Part shown: positions 19,901 through 25,123 of the stretch, piece by piece | How the letters are laid out: each line of letters begins with the position of its first letter | Numbering within the stretch: the stretch's first letter is position 1 | Source of the DNA: Gaoshiqia hydrogeniformans | GTDB taxonomy: Bacteria; Bacteroidota; Bacteroidia; Bacteroidales; Prolixibacteraceae | Direction: 5' to 3' | Length of the DNA: 64,000 nt | NCBI RefSeq assembly: GCF_049347105.1 | Contig: NZ_CP186334.1 | Location: forward strand, 2,604,001 to 2,668,000 | Made by a program: the position numbers and the translations under genes | Notes under the pieces: generated by a model | The model's database searches: none | Seen by the model: only the letters and a program-made list of their open reading frames with translations | What the model was told of the DNA's origin: nothing

Positions 19901-21789
19901 ACATCACGGATCTTTGCGAAACTGCCTCTGCCGGCGCCTTATTTACCATTAACCCGCCGACGCAACCGGAAATAAGTTTGTCAGCTACTCTTCCGGATAC
20001 CTTAAGCTGTTCTGAAGCAGATGCCTACCGGACAGCCCCGGATGCAACCTACACCAACGGTGAAACCGGAGCCTGCCTGTTGAGCGGCGCCGTTCCGGCA
20101 AAAATGATCCCGGCTTGGGATAAATGTTCCGGAGGGATCATTACCGTTGAGTATACAGCGACCGATAAATGCGGATTTGTTCTGACAGAAACGCATGTGA
20201 TCACCGTTTTGGCGGCGCCGGCGCCGGTGGTGACGTTACCTGCCCTGCCCGATACCTTAAGCTGTGACCAGGCAAGAGCCTATACGTCTGCACCGAATGC
20301 AAACTACACCAATAATGAAACCGGCACCTGTATGACCGGCGGTTCCATTCAGGCGAAACTTATTCCGGAATGGACTAAATGCGACGGGGGTTTCATCACT
20401 GTTGAATATGCCAAAACCGATGATTGCGGGTACGAAATGACCGTTTCCCATGTGATCACCGTTTTACCGGCGCCGGAGCCAAGCGTGAGCTTGCCGGGGT
20501 CACTGCCGGCCTCATTGACCTGGAAACAGGCCGAAACCTATACCTCAGCTCCAAATGCCACCTATTCAAACTACGAATCAGGCGCTTGCCTGGTAAGCGG
20601 GTCCATCCCGGCTGTTTTGACGGCAAAATGGGATGATTGTAACGGAGGTATCATTACCGTTGATTACACCGCGACGGATGAATGCGGATTTGAATTGAGC
20701 ATATCGCACATCATTACGGTTGAACCGGCGCCCGAGCCAACTGCCTTTGCCGGTAACCGGCAAATTATTTGCCTGGGCGACGACATTTTTATGAGCGACG
20801 CAACCGCCGCCAACTACTCCCGTGTATCCTGGACCACCAGTGGCGACGGTAGTTTTGTACGGCCGGATATGCTGAACCCGCGGTACCTGCCCGGTCCGGA
20901 GGATATTGCGACCGGCGCGGCCCTGTTGACACTGACTGCTCAAAATATGTCAAGTAATTGTGAGGCAGCTTCGTCAGTCATGGAACTATTTATCATCGGA
21001 CAGGATAAGGCACAGTATGTGACCAGTGAAGTACTTTGTGAACAAGACCTCCCGTACAGTTGGTACGAACATACCATTCAACGGGGCGGTACATACGAAA
21101 GTAAGATCGAAACGCCGGACGGTTGTTATGATCTGGCGATCCTGCACCTCGAAGTTGTCCCGGATAATATAGCGCCTGAGGTTGTTGACGACAGCTATGT
21201 GGTTGAAGTAAATACCACCAGGTCAATGCCGGTTCTGGAAAACGATTTTGATCCTAACGGAATGATTGATCCGACCACGATCAGAATCGTGGATAACCCG
21301 AGACATGGCATGGTTAGCGTTAACCAAAGTTTTGAATTGGTTTACACCCCGAGTTCAAACTTTATGGGGAAAGACCAATTCTCCTACTCGGTTTGCGATG
21401 ACGGCGATCCATGTAACGTTTACTGTGGCCAGGCTCGTGTAAATATTGATATATTGCCTCCAGGACAGGATAAAGAGTGTGAATTCTTCATTCCGGATGG
21501 TTTCTCACCAAACGGCGACGGACTACACGACTATTTCCAGATCTACTGTATTCAGAAATATCCGGATGCCAAGCTGATGATTTTCGACAAGCAGGGTAAC
21601 CAGTTGTATGAAAAGAAAAATTACGGCAACCAGACGGTTTGGAGAAGTTACGAAGAGGCTCACTGGAACGGCGAATCGACCAAACACCATCAGAATTCAC
21701 GGCGCCGGGTTGAACCGGGGGTATACCTGTATATCCTTGATCGGGGCAATGGTGAACTGGACAGAGGTTTTGTCATGGTTTCTTACTAA
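4960..21789 (+). CDS. Giant secreted HYR-repeat adhesin with T9SS type B sorting domain (5609 residues)
   Basis: A very large extracellular protein, probably a surface adhesin or matrix component; the ligand is unknown. Order seen: an extended signal peptide (hydrophobic core about residues 24-39, VSVFA before the likely cleavage site); PKD/Ig-like modules to about residue 370; diverse HYR-like modules marked by ATDNCG-type and TVTDTQ-type motifs to residue 1814; 29 near-identical 83-residue modules (1815-4221); transitional modules; seven DxCNF/GGC modules (about 4400-5000); three LSCxxA modules (about 5007-5260); an Ig-like and a cadherin/Big-like segment (VLENDFDPNG, about 5405); and a C-terminal gliding-motility/CHU_C type B sorting domain from about residue 5507 (FSPNGDGLHDYFQI, then a terminal FVMVSY). 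HYR and CHU_C assignments rest on family recognition; the adhesin role is inferred. The PorP/SprF-like gene follows after 26 bp. Confidence 0.9.
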   Translation: MNLQKCKANFLRMTRNRWSFFKTIIGAWLVLNQVSVFAVSTQSDRPVGQITRFAEPLWYQEATGFSVDDPDVSLAGPDARMTGAGESVPTVTATVASDFICSGTATNITLSGSIPATNFSWTAVQYGASGASSGSGNSILQTLNATGAIAGEVIYTITPEYEGTYGTPIDVSIFVKPKPTATATPTSQSICSGETATAVLTGTVPGTTFTWSVLSVTRVTEVKTGDTGSGSVIVQNFTNYTTSAGTVVYQVIATANGCSNFDNPPTFVFITVYPLPTPGAISGDQAICPGETPATITSVTEGTGSAEISYIWEKSTDGVNWTQVYGGPNADLDPPVVFENTQFRRITVSTTSNGKACYSEPTAPVTIYMGGDDLPPTFTVPAPATVPLRADCTASTGPAVTGFPYNIFDNCSDPSGITVEYEDSEPVPGACPGTYSFVRTWTVTDETNLSSSQDQTITVIDQTKPILSIPPTAVVDCSGNTGPAFTGQATATDNCGGTVLITYTDDVTAGSCPQNLTILRNWTATDCSGNSVTAIQTILARDTQKPEVFMQDLYVQCPGDIPPAYTNLAAFIADGNTVSDNCGSVSFIVFDEIAHGLEEKPGYCPNRLTRYYRVTDGCGNDTEVTQEIYIADECGCSPCLDGVNFFFVDMSNDPYAEFTVPSTIRNGTCCDAKFNDRCIAFNIILHKDAIGIEISINGATPQPHEWDVDCRDVKIINGIVCLPTGQFHLFTFCKPGANPEDYTFRSVPGVVAAEGITTRMECSQQLFTEGIENQAMWNSVWPGTPGQYNHYLSSLTDPNPFFYADVNSPPVIKYEVCGYIGTNSCNDLGMDCDTITVNVRPLIELAWDNDPTMVCEDDIPPLVAQISPIDAAYQFEWFNGYDAVGTPIYTGSNSYTPDSDGQYSIRVTDLDDGVPCGSKVFNFDVIYDTTPASVFGPPDGDLTVECNGPTAYQEINNWLNSAYALDDDGSSIPVYWDYSGINMACGTSLPVTFLATDKCGNEGSAVAYIHVIDTQAPNISRQAQDGEAECFGNDPNDNSFFNNWLATRGGATASDDCDRSLTWTNNYDPLNWSGNPCDNRITVTFFVTDDCNNTSQTVATFTVTDTQPPIIASCPPPVIGEPDDAECYATNVALGTPSAVDLCSSVTWTNNAPAQFPVGQTVVTWTASDACGNKATCLQNVNIYDNNQPPTIVCPPDVTATAEPGDCDVPVTSIEPPIADDNCGIVLQIWMMTGATTGISPRTGINDVNGQVFNVGTTVVTYTVADQAGNRASCSFTVTVEDQTNPVIETCPDDLTANAAPDQCEQYLLVPQPDAYDPCGQEITITHDSPYGISPNDASGNYPVGVTVITWTVTDSSGNSTTCTQTITVNDVQAPELTCPSDQEDTAEPGDCFLVNFEMPDPVYSDNCPNPILTYTMSGATTGSGAGSVSGFTFNVGVTTVTYTVTDASNNSTSCSFNVWVKDLLPPELTNGCPDDILGVVVPAGECEVFVNVPAPEVTDPCNEGYTVTNSHTGTADASGLYPVGTTTVIWTITDASGNITTCELLVEVIDHEAPVITFCPENVEQTTTTDNCELESVYMDDPVYTNNCSTPVLTYEMTFPDGSTASGNGSVSGMTFPVGVTTVIYTVTNSSGVSITCSFTVWIKDLVKPEFTYGCPDPIGPFDAAPGVCEIYVPIPTPEVYDPCNEGYTIINSYTGTNDASGIYPVGTTTIIWTVTDASGNENHCEQTVTVVDNEDPVWAQSMPADTTVECDDIPLIPADITATDNCDIQVDVRYDEERTDGPCADTYTLTRNWIATDEYGNTITHIQTITVTDTQAPVWAVAMPADITVECSEVPAAPANITATDNCDGDVQISYAEIKTNEDAGCAGSYTLIRSWTADDNCGNVSVHTQTITVTDTQAPVWAVAMPADITVECDEVPAAPANITATDNCDGDVQIIYSEIKTNEDADCAGSYTLIRSWTADDNCGNISVHTQTITVRDTQAPVWAVAMPADITVECDEVPAAPANITATDNCDGDVQISYSEIKTNEDADCAGSYTLIRSWTADDNCGNISVHTQTITVTDTQAPVWAVAMPADITVECDEVPAAPANITATDNCDGDVQISYSEIKTNEDADCAGSYTLIRSWTADDNCGNVSVHTQTITVTDTQAPVWAVAMPADITVECDEVPAAPANITATDNCDGDVQISYSEIKTNEDADCAGSYTLIRSWTADDNCGNVTVHTQTITVTDTQTPVWAVAMPADITVECDEVPAAPANITATDNCDGDVQISYAEIKTNEDAGCAGSYTLIRSWTADDNCGNISVHTQTITVRDTQAPVWAVAMPADITVECSEVPAAPANITATDNCDGDVQIIYSEIKTDEDAGCAGSYTLIRSWTADDNCGNISVHTQTITVTDTQAPVWAVAMPADITVECSEVPAAPANITATDNCDGDVQIIYSEIKTNEDADCAGSYTLIRSWTADDNCGNISVHTQTITVRDTQAPVWAVAMPADITVECDEVPAAPANITATDNCDGDVQISYSEIKTNEDADCAGSYTLIRSWTADDNCGNISVHTQTITVRDTQAPVWAVAMPADITVECDEVPAAPANITATDNCDGDVQISYAEIKTNEDADCAGSYTLIRSWTADDNCGNISVHTQTITVTDTQAPVWAVSMPADITVECDEVPAAPANITATDNCDGDVQISYAEIKTNEDAGCAGSYTLIRSWTADDNCGNISVHTQTITVTDTQAPVWAVAMPADITVECSEVPAAPANITATDNCDGDVQISYAEIKTDEDAGCAGSYTLIRSWTADDNCGNVSVHTQTITVTDTQAPVWAVSMPADITVECSEVPAAPANITATDNCDGDVQISYAEIKTDEDAGCAGSYTLIRSWTADDNCGNISVHTQTITVRDTQAPVWAVAMPADITVECDEVPAAPANITATDNCDGDVQISYAEIKTNEDAGCAGSYTLIRSWTADDNCGNISVHTQTITVTDTQAPVWAVAMPADITVECSEVPAAPANITATDNCDGDVQISYSEIKTNEDAGCAGSYTLIRSWTADDNCGNISMHTQTITVIDTQAPVWAVSMPADITVECSEVPAAPANITATDNCDGDVQISYAEIKTNEDAGCAGSYTLIRSWTADDNCGNVSVHTQTITVRDTQAPVWAVAMPADITVECDEVPAATDNITATDNCDGDVQISYAEIKTDEDAGCAGSYTLIRSWTADDNCGNISVHTQTITVRDTQAPVWAVAMPADITVECDEVPAAPANITATDNCDGDVQISYAEIKTDEDAGCAGSYTLIRSWTADDNCGNISVHTQTITVTDTQAPVWAVSMPADITVECDEVPAAPANITATDNCDGDVQISYAEIKTNEDAGCAGSYTLIRSWTADDNCGNISVHTQTITVTDTQAPVWAVAMPADITVECSEVPAAPANITATDNCDGDVQISYSEIKTDEDAGCAGSYTLIRSWTADDNCGNVSVHTQTITVTDTQAPVWAVSMPADITVECSEVPAAPANITATDNCDGDVQISYAEIKTDEDAGCAGSYTLIRSWTADDNCGNISVHTQTITVRDTQAPVWAVAMPADITVECDEVPAAPANITATDNCDGDVQISYAEIKTNEDAGCAGSYTLIRSWTADDNCGNISVHTQTITVRDTQAPVWAVAMPADITVECDEVPAAPANITATDNCDGDVQISYAEIKTDEDAGCAGSYTLIRSWTADDNCGNVSVHTQTITVTDTQAPVWAVSMPADITVECDEVPAAPANITATDNCDGDVQISYAEIKTNEDAGCAGSYTLIRSWTADDNCGNISVHTQTITVTDTQAPVWAVAMPADITVECSEVPAAPANITATDNCDGDVQISYAEIKTDEDAGCAGSYTLIRSWTADDNCGNVSVHTQTITVTDTQAPVWAVSMPADITVECSEVPAAPANITATDNCDGDVQISYAEIKTDEDAGCAGSYTLIRSWTADDNCGNISVHTQTITVRDTQAPVWAVAMPADITVECDEVPAAPANITATDNCDGDVQISYAEIKTNEDAGCAGSYTLIRSWTADDNCGNISVHTQTITVTDTQAPVWAVAMPADITVECSEVPAAPANITATDNCDGDVQISYAEIKTNEDAGCAGSYTLIRSWTADDNCGNISMHTQTITVIDTQAPVWAVSMPADITVECSEVPAAPANITATDNCDGDVQISYAEIKTNEDAGCAGSYTLIRSWTADDNCGNVSVHTQTITVRDTQAPVMDPSAIIPEGETDMDLCFGAIPEGPAVDEIAVLYTDNCSNDIVVTKSGTPSGNDCSWTVTYVYHITDGCGNAAEDIRITYSGGDKTNPVMTCPAALTAVCDLSEQPAYANFAEFTAAGGFASDNCAVDPASFKLISEISDHQTCPETVTRTYELADYCGNTVSCEQTITIDPRLSVLTYAIPENTVVDACNFATQADLDQAFAQWLASFTVSGGCSPDVVFSTNMAPQLCAGGLVTVVMDVTDLCGNLSVQATFELIPSPELTVEKPDNMTADACNFSSQAELNTAFAQWISGFSVGGGCSPNSQFSTTTAPDLCTGGTVTVVMDVTDLCMNTSVNATFELIPAPELSLSQPSDTTVSTCNFTSQSELDALFAQWLTGFAVAGGCSPNSQFSTTTAPDLCTGGTVTVVMNVTDLCVNTSVQANFILTPPAELVVSKPSNTTVSTCAFASQAELDAAFAEWMNGFTVTGGCNPVETLSSTTAPGLCGGSVTVTMLVSDVCRNESVSASYTVNPPSSLPQVSDINIAVNACDYAGQESLDNGFAAWIAGIGNQINLSGGCNRQLTNDLASVLVPDLCTGGTAIVNWMLTDLCDTTIFQSRYTVNPAPALSVTKPADQLLSACNFTSQQELDRTFTQWMSEFRVSGGCHPVVSLSQANAPELCVGGTVNVTLDVTDLCDTISVNATFELSPAPALIVSQPADTTINACDFVSQAELNTTFAQWLSRFGHTGGCNPVGNYGTPSAPDICGGSVTVTYHITDLCETASAGALFTINPPTQPEISLSATLPDTLSCSEADAYRTAPDATYTNGETGACLLSGAVPAKMIPAWDKCSGGIITVEYTATDKCGFVLTETHVITVLAAPAPVVTLPALPDTLSCDQARAYTSAPNANYTNNETGTCMTGGSIQAKLIPEWTKCDGGFITVEYAKTDDCGYEMTVSHVITVLPAPEPSVSLPGSLPASLTWKQAETYTSAPNATYSNYESGACLVSGSIPAVLTAKWDDCNGGIITVDYTATDECGFELSISHIITVEPAPEPTAFAGNRQIICLGDDIFMSDATAANYSRVSWTTSGDGSFVRPDMLNPRYLPGPEDIATGAALLTLTAQNMSSNCEAASSVMELFIIGQDKAQYVTSEVLCEQDLPYSWYEHTIQRGGTYESKIETPDGCYDLAILHLEVVPDNIAPEVVDDSYVVEVNTTRSMPVLENDFDPNGMIDPTTIRIVDNPRHGMVSVNQSFELVYTPSSNFMGKDQFSYSVCDDGDPCNVYCGQARVNIDILPPGQDKECEFFIPDGFSPNGDGLHDYFQIYCIQKYPDAKLMIFDKQGNQLYEKKNYGNQTVWRSYEEAHWNGESTKHHQNSRRRVEPGVYLYILDRGNGELDRGFVMVSY
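12892..14385 (+). repeat. Higher-order duplication, copy A (units 11-16)
   Basis: Units 11-16 carry the same order of amino acid variants and silent markers as units 24-29 (16129-17622), offset by 3237 bp (13 units). Shared silent markers include gagacg for gagatg (13999 and 17236), caatattacg, tgcagtgaag, and the GTGATTGAC junction. I noticed one difference, Ser versus Ala in unit 15/28. Confidence 0.85.
16129..17622 (+). repeat. Higher-order duplication, copy B (units 24-29)
   Basis: Partner of 12892-14385. Units 19-22 also resemble units 24-27 at a 5-unit offset, so more than one block duplication or conversion event is needed to explain the pattern. Confidence 0.85.
18157..19968 (+). repeat. 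Seven diverged DACNF/GGC modules in the adhesin
   Basis: Seven modules of about 83-88 residues share a [DNST]-[AT]-C-[NAD]-[FY] start, a QxxLDxxFAxW helix-like segment, a GGC core and a TDLC motif. They are diverged in sequence, unlike the 29-copy array, so they are older. I do not recognise a named family for them. Confidence 0.75.
19978..20739 (+). repeat. Three diverged LPDTLSC/TDKCGF modules in the adhesin
   Basis: Three modules of about 84 residues share a Ser-Cys or Thr-Trp near the start, an APNATYTN-like motif, a W-x-K-C-x-G-G-x-I-T-V core and an HVITVLPAP end. In the third copy the first Cys is replaced by Trp. No named family recognised. Confidence 0.7.
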
Positions 21790-21815
21790 AAAAAGGAGAG
21801 AGGATTGAAAACAAT

Positions 21816-22781
21816 ATGCAAAAATGGATGAAAATTTGGGTGTTGGATCGAGGTTATAAGGGATTGTTGGCCATTACGCTGTTTTTGTTTGCGACTCAAT
21901 CAATGGCTCAACTGACAGATCCTATCTTCACCCAGTACATGAACAGTATGCAGACGATTAATCCGTCTTATTCGGGTATGTGGGATAAGATCGGGATCCA
22001 GGTATTTACACGACAATACTATGTGGGGCACGACAAAGCCCCACTTGTTTCGTCGGTGTCGATGTATAAACCGGTAAAAAATGAAAATAATGGTTTGGGC
22101 GTTGATATTGTGGATGAGCGACTTGGGTACGAAGAGAAGCTGACCATTACAGCCAATTATGCCTACCAGGTGAAGTTGGACTGGCATACTTACCTCCGGC
22201 TGGGGGTAAAAGCCGGTTTTGTCAACTATGCCAACTTGTTGACCAAGTACCGGCTTGACCCGGACTATACACCGGATGATGCATTCCAGAAAGATGTGCA
22301 TATGTACTTTATGCCTGCCTGGGGGGTGGGAGCCCTGGTGTATACCCGGGATTATTATGTCGGGCTCTCCGTTCCCCAGATCATCAATAATGATTTTCAG
22401 GCCAACCGGAATAATTTTTCTTCCTTAGCCAATGTTCGGTATGCCTACCTGTTAGGCGGCTATTTTTTTGGGCGTCAGCGGCAAGTCCGGTTTAAACCAA
22501 CCGCCATGATTAAAGCGGCGTTTAACCAGCCGATCCAGGCCGATGTTTCTGCGAACTTCCTGTTTTTCGATAAATTCTGGATCGGCGGGATGTACCGGTC
22601 AAACAATACGGTTGCGGTGATTACCCAGTTTGTGATGCTTCCGAACATCCGTTTTGGTTATGCCGCCGAATTCCCTTTTGGACGTGAAATCTGGAAATAC
22701 CAGGCAGGAACACACGAGTTCAGGGTGGTTTACGAAGTCGACTTCTATAAACGTCCCTACGTAAGAAAACAATATTTCTAA
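21816..22781 (+). CDS. PorP/SprF-family type IX secretion system membrane protein
   Basis: Members of this outer-membrane beta-barrel family are encoded next to T9SS type B substrates and are thought to help secrete or anchor them. The 321-residue protein has a signal peptide ending in Ala-Gln (SMAQ, about residue 31), then the family lead DPIFTQYMNSMQTINPSYSG and repeated amphipathic strands. It ends in aromatic-rich barrel strands (VYEVDFYKRPYV). The start lies 26 bp after the adhesin stop, in the same direction, so the two are probably co-transcribed. A purine-rich stretch AAAGGAGAG lies about 17 bp upstream, rather far for a Shine-Dalgarno site. The specific partnership with the adhesin is inferred from adjacency and family knowledge. 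Confidence 0.88.
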   Translation: MQKWMKIWVLDRGYKGLLAITLFLFATQSMAQLTDPIFTQYMNSMQTINPSYSGMWDKIGIQVFTRQYYVGHDKAPLVSSVSMYKPVKNENNGLGVDIVDERLGYEEKLTITANYAYQVKLDWHTYLRLGVKAGFVNYANLLTKYRLDPDYTPDDAFQKDVHMYFMPAWGVGALVYTRDYYVGLSVPQIINNDFQANRNNFSSLANVRYAYLLGGYFFGRQRQVRFKPTAMIKAAFNQPIQADVSANFLFFDKFWIGGMYRSNNTVAVITQFVMLPNIRFGYAAEFPFGREIWKYQAGTHEFRVVYEVDFYKRPYVRKQYF

Positions 22782-22945
22782 AAAGTGGGGTGAATTTTTT
22801 AATGGGAGAATGACCAATCATCCGCCGGGCCTTTGTTCTGAATTTTAACCGGGATTGTCGGTTTACGAACAATTTTTAGCTATCTTCAGTTCTTTCAATG
22901 GCAGAAGAAAGCAATTTGGCAAACGCTGCCGGTAGCTAAACCGAT

Positions 22946-23551
22946 ATGATTAAACTTGGACTTTTATTAACCGGATTTCTGTATGCAGGCCTCTTGCCGT
23001 ACACGGTTCGAAGAGCTTTAAGGCATGTTGTTTTTGATCCGGCAACGCAAACGCTTAGCTTCTTCAGCAATAAACATTTATACGGCGAAAAATACAGCAA
23101 AGGCTATAAAAGCCTTTTGTTCGCTTCGGCTATTCTGACCTATTGTTTTTTCTGGTTGCTGGCTGAGTTTTACGACCTGGGAGAGCATGAGAAATTGATG
23201 AAGTACATCGATTACAGCTTTGCCTTTATGACCCTGCTTGCCTTTGTACCGCACAATATGTATCCTTACAACATCCGGAATCCGAAAACTTCGCTCCAGC
23301 GGATACTTCATAACTTACTGGCCGTAAATGTATTTATACTGCTTCCATCCCTGATCGTCACCTTTCAGGTGGCTATTCTTCAAAATTTGTGGTTTCTGGG
23401 AATCTCGGGACTGATTATTATTGGCGTTGTCGTTCTTCTGACGCTGTTATCCATCATCCGAAATGGGGTCAATGGTTTTGCAGAGATTCTTTTTATCAAC
23501 GGAATCAGCATCTGGAGCATTTTTGTGACGGTTCTTACCTTTATCAGGTAA
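22946..23551 (+). CDS. Uncharacterised multi-pass membrane protein
   Basis: This 201-residue protein has about six hydrophobic segments (about residues 3-18, 51-71, 88-104, 120-140, 145-166 and 180-199). The longest soluble loop is between the first two (PATQTLSFFSNKHLYGEKYSKGY). I do not recognise the family and assign no function. Start ATG 22946 places the first membrane segment directly at the N terminus. The 164-bp gap upstream holds no clear promoter. It converges with the aminotransferase gene 108 bp downstream. Codon use looks like its neighbours. Confidence 0.7.
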   Translation: MIKLGLLLTGFLYAGLLPYTVRRALRHVVFDPATQTLSFFSNKHLYGEKYSKGYKSLLFASAILTYCFFWLLAEFYDLGEHEKLMKYIDYSFAFMTLLAFVPHNMYPYNIRNPKTSLQRILHNLLAVNVFILLPSLIVTFQVAILQNLWFLGISGLIIIGVVVLLTLLSIIRNGVNGFAEILFINGISIWSIFVTVLTFIR

Positions 23552-23601
23552 GGCCGACCGGGAATCTGCCGGACGATATTTTGAGACGAAAACAACAGCC
23601 C

Positions 23602-23630
23602 AAAAAGTCCGGAAAATCAAGACTTTCCGG
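23602..23630 (-). terminator. Likely terminator of the aminotransferase gene
   Basis: On the minus strand CCGGAAA pairs with TTTCCGG over an 8-base loop, followed after two bases by a run of five T residues. It lies about 30 bp past the stop codon. Confidence 0.6.
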
Positions 23631-23659
23631 GCAGCTGCTTTCGTTCCGGTTATGCCGGA

Positions 23660-24871
23660 TTATTCGTGATTTTTGTATTTCCTTCCCGGATAAACTTTCA
23701 AGGCTTCTTCGAGGATTTTTAAGGCCTTGGCCAAATCCTTCTTTTTAAGCACGTAGGCGATCCTGACTTCATCTTTTCCATAACCCGGGGTAGTGTAAAA
23801 GCCGGATGCCGGCGCCATAAAAATGGTTTCGTTTTCGTATTCAAACTCATCGAGCAACCAGGCGCAGAATTTGTCCGAGTCGTCAACCGGCAGGCGGGCA
23901 ACGGTATAAAAAGCGCCCATCGGTATCGGCGAGTAAACGCCGTCGATGCGGTTTAGTCCGTCAATCAGGAACTTTCGGCGTTCGACATATTCGTTATACG
24001 AATCCATCAGGTACGATTCGGTTTCTTCGAGCGATGCTTCGGCTGCAATTTGCCCGATCAGGGGCGGACTCAGGCGGGCCTGGCAAAATTTCATCACATT
24101 ACGCCGTACTTCCTTGTTTTTGGTAATCAGGGCGCCAACCCGGATACCGCATTCGCTGTACCGTTTCGAAACCGAATCGATCAGGATGACGTTTTGTTCA
24201 ATCCCGTCGAGGTGGAACGCTGAAATGTAGGGGGCGCCGGTGTAGCAAAATTCACGGTACACTTCGTCAGAGAACAGGTACAAGTCGTATTTTTTTACCA
24301 GGTCGCGGATTTCGTTCATTTCGGACTGGGTATACAAATAACCCGTCGGGTTGTTCGGGTTGCAGATCATAATCCCCTTGGTTTTCGGGGTGATCAGCTT
24401 TTCGAATTCCTCAAGCGGAGGAAGGGCAAAACCTTCTTCAATTTTGGATGGGATCGATTTGATCACCGCGCCGGCAACAATGGCAAATGCTTCGTAATTG
24501 GCATAAGCCGGTTCGGGGACGATGATTTCATCGCCCGGGTCGAGGCACGACATAAACGCAAAAGTTACCGCCTCGCTGCCACCCGCCGTAATGATGATAT
24601 CTTCCACCCCGACATCAATTTTAAACTTGTGATAGTATTTCGCCAGTTTCTGACGGAACGACAAAATTCCTTCACTTGGACTGTATTCCAGTATCTTTCT
24701 GTCAATACTCCGGATTGCATCGAGTGCTTTCTGAGGTGTTGGCAAGTCGGGCTGACCAATGTTTAAATGGTACACTTTACGGCCCATCTCCTTTGCTTTG
24801 TTTGCTAAGGGAACCAGTTTCCTGATTGGCGAATCAGGCATTTTGTTTCCCCGTTTCGATGTCGTAGGCAT
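23660..24871 (-). CDS. PLP-dependent class I/II aminotransferase (aspartate aminotransferase-like)
   Basis: A fold-type I aminotransferase that transfers an amino group from an amino acid to a 2-oxoacid; aspartate or an aromatic amino acid is the likely donor but the sequence does not settle it. Seen in 403 residues: the substrate loop LNIGQPDLPTP, a glycine-rich PLP-phosphate contact (TAGGSEAV), the CNPNNPTG motif, the SDEVYREF segment with the PLP-ring Asp, the Schiff-base lysine in SVSKRYSECGIRVG, and the carboxylate-binding Arg in VRIAYV near the C terminus. The upstream ATG (24871) is preferred to the one at 24838, because relatives have an RGxxMPxSPIRKL-like N terminus as I recall them. 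A TATATTTG -7 element lies 27-34 bp upstream. Confidence 0.88.
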   Translation of the reverse strand: MPTTSKRGNKMPDSPIRKLVPLANKAKEMGRKVYHLNIGQPDLPTPQKALDAIRSIDRKILEYSPSEGILSFRQKLAKYYHKFKIDVGVEDIIITAGGSEAVTFAFMSCLDPGDEIIVPEPAYANYEAFAIVAGAVIKSIPSKIEEGFALPPLEEFEKLITPKTKGIMICNPNNPTGYLYTQSEMNEIRDLVKKYDLYLFSDEVYREFCYTGAPYISAFHLDGIEQNVILIDSVSKRYSECGIRVGALITKNKEVRRNVMKFCQARLSPPLIGQIAAEASLEETESYLMDSYNEYVERRKFLIDGLNRIDGVYSPIPMGAFYTVARLPVDDSDKFCAWLLDEFEYENETIFMAPASGFYTTPGYGKDEVRIAYVLKKKDLAKALKILEEALKVYPGRKYKNHE

Positions 24872-24897
24872 GTTGTAAAAAATTTTCTGCTAGGCGG

Positions 24898-24905
24898 CAA
24901 ATATA
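24898..24905 (-). promoter_or_regulatory. -7 element TATATTTG of the aminotransferase promoter
   Basis: A perfect TAnnTTTG match on the minus strand, 27 bp before the start codon. The -33 position falls inside the inverted repeat at 24915-24929. Confidence 0.65.
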
Positions 24906-24914
24906 CAACTAACA

Positions 24915-24929
24915 ATTCTAAATTAGAAT
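24915..24929. repeat. Perfect inverted repeat ATTCTAA-A-TTAGAAT
   Basis: A 7+1+7 palindrome covering the expected -33 region of the aminotransferase promoter. It is a candidate operator. Confidence 0.5.
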
Positions 24930-25015
24930 CATCCTATGGCGTTAAAATTGAAATATTTAATCTTGCTGAAGTTTTGATTTGTAATATTCATCCGTTGTTG
25001 CTGGTTTGGTTCCCG

Positions 25016-25043
25016 GTTAATTGTTAACTATCACAGCGATAGT
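25016..25043. promoter_or_regulatory. Two adjacent inverted repeats upstream of ald
   Basis: GTTAA-TTG-TTAAC (25016-25028) abuts ACTATC-ACAGC-GATAGT (25027-25043). They lie 46-73 bp upstream of the ald -7 element, a position suited to an activator or repressor site. Confidence 0.45.
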
Positions 25044-25088
25044 GTTGATTGTTGTACTTTAATCATGTTTTTCGAAAGCCGCTTCCGC

Positions 25089-25096
25089 TATTTTTG
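25089..25096 (+). promoter_or_regulatory. -7 element TATTTTTG of the ald promoter
   Basis: A TAnnTTTG match 27 bp upstream of the start codon, preceded by a T-rich stretch near the -33 position. Confidence 0.65.
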
Positions 25097-25123
25097 AATC
25101 ATAAGATTTAAAAACTCAGAAGT

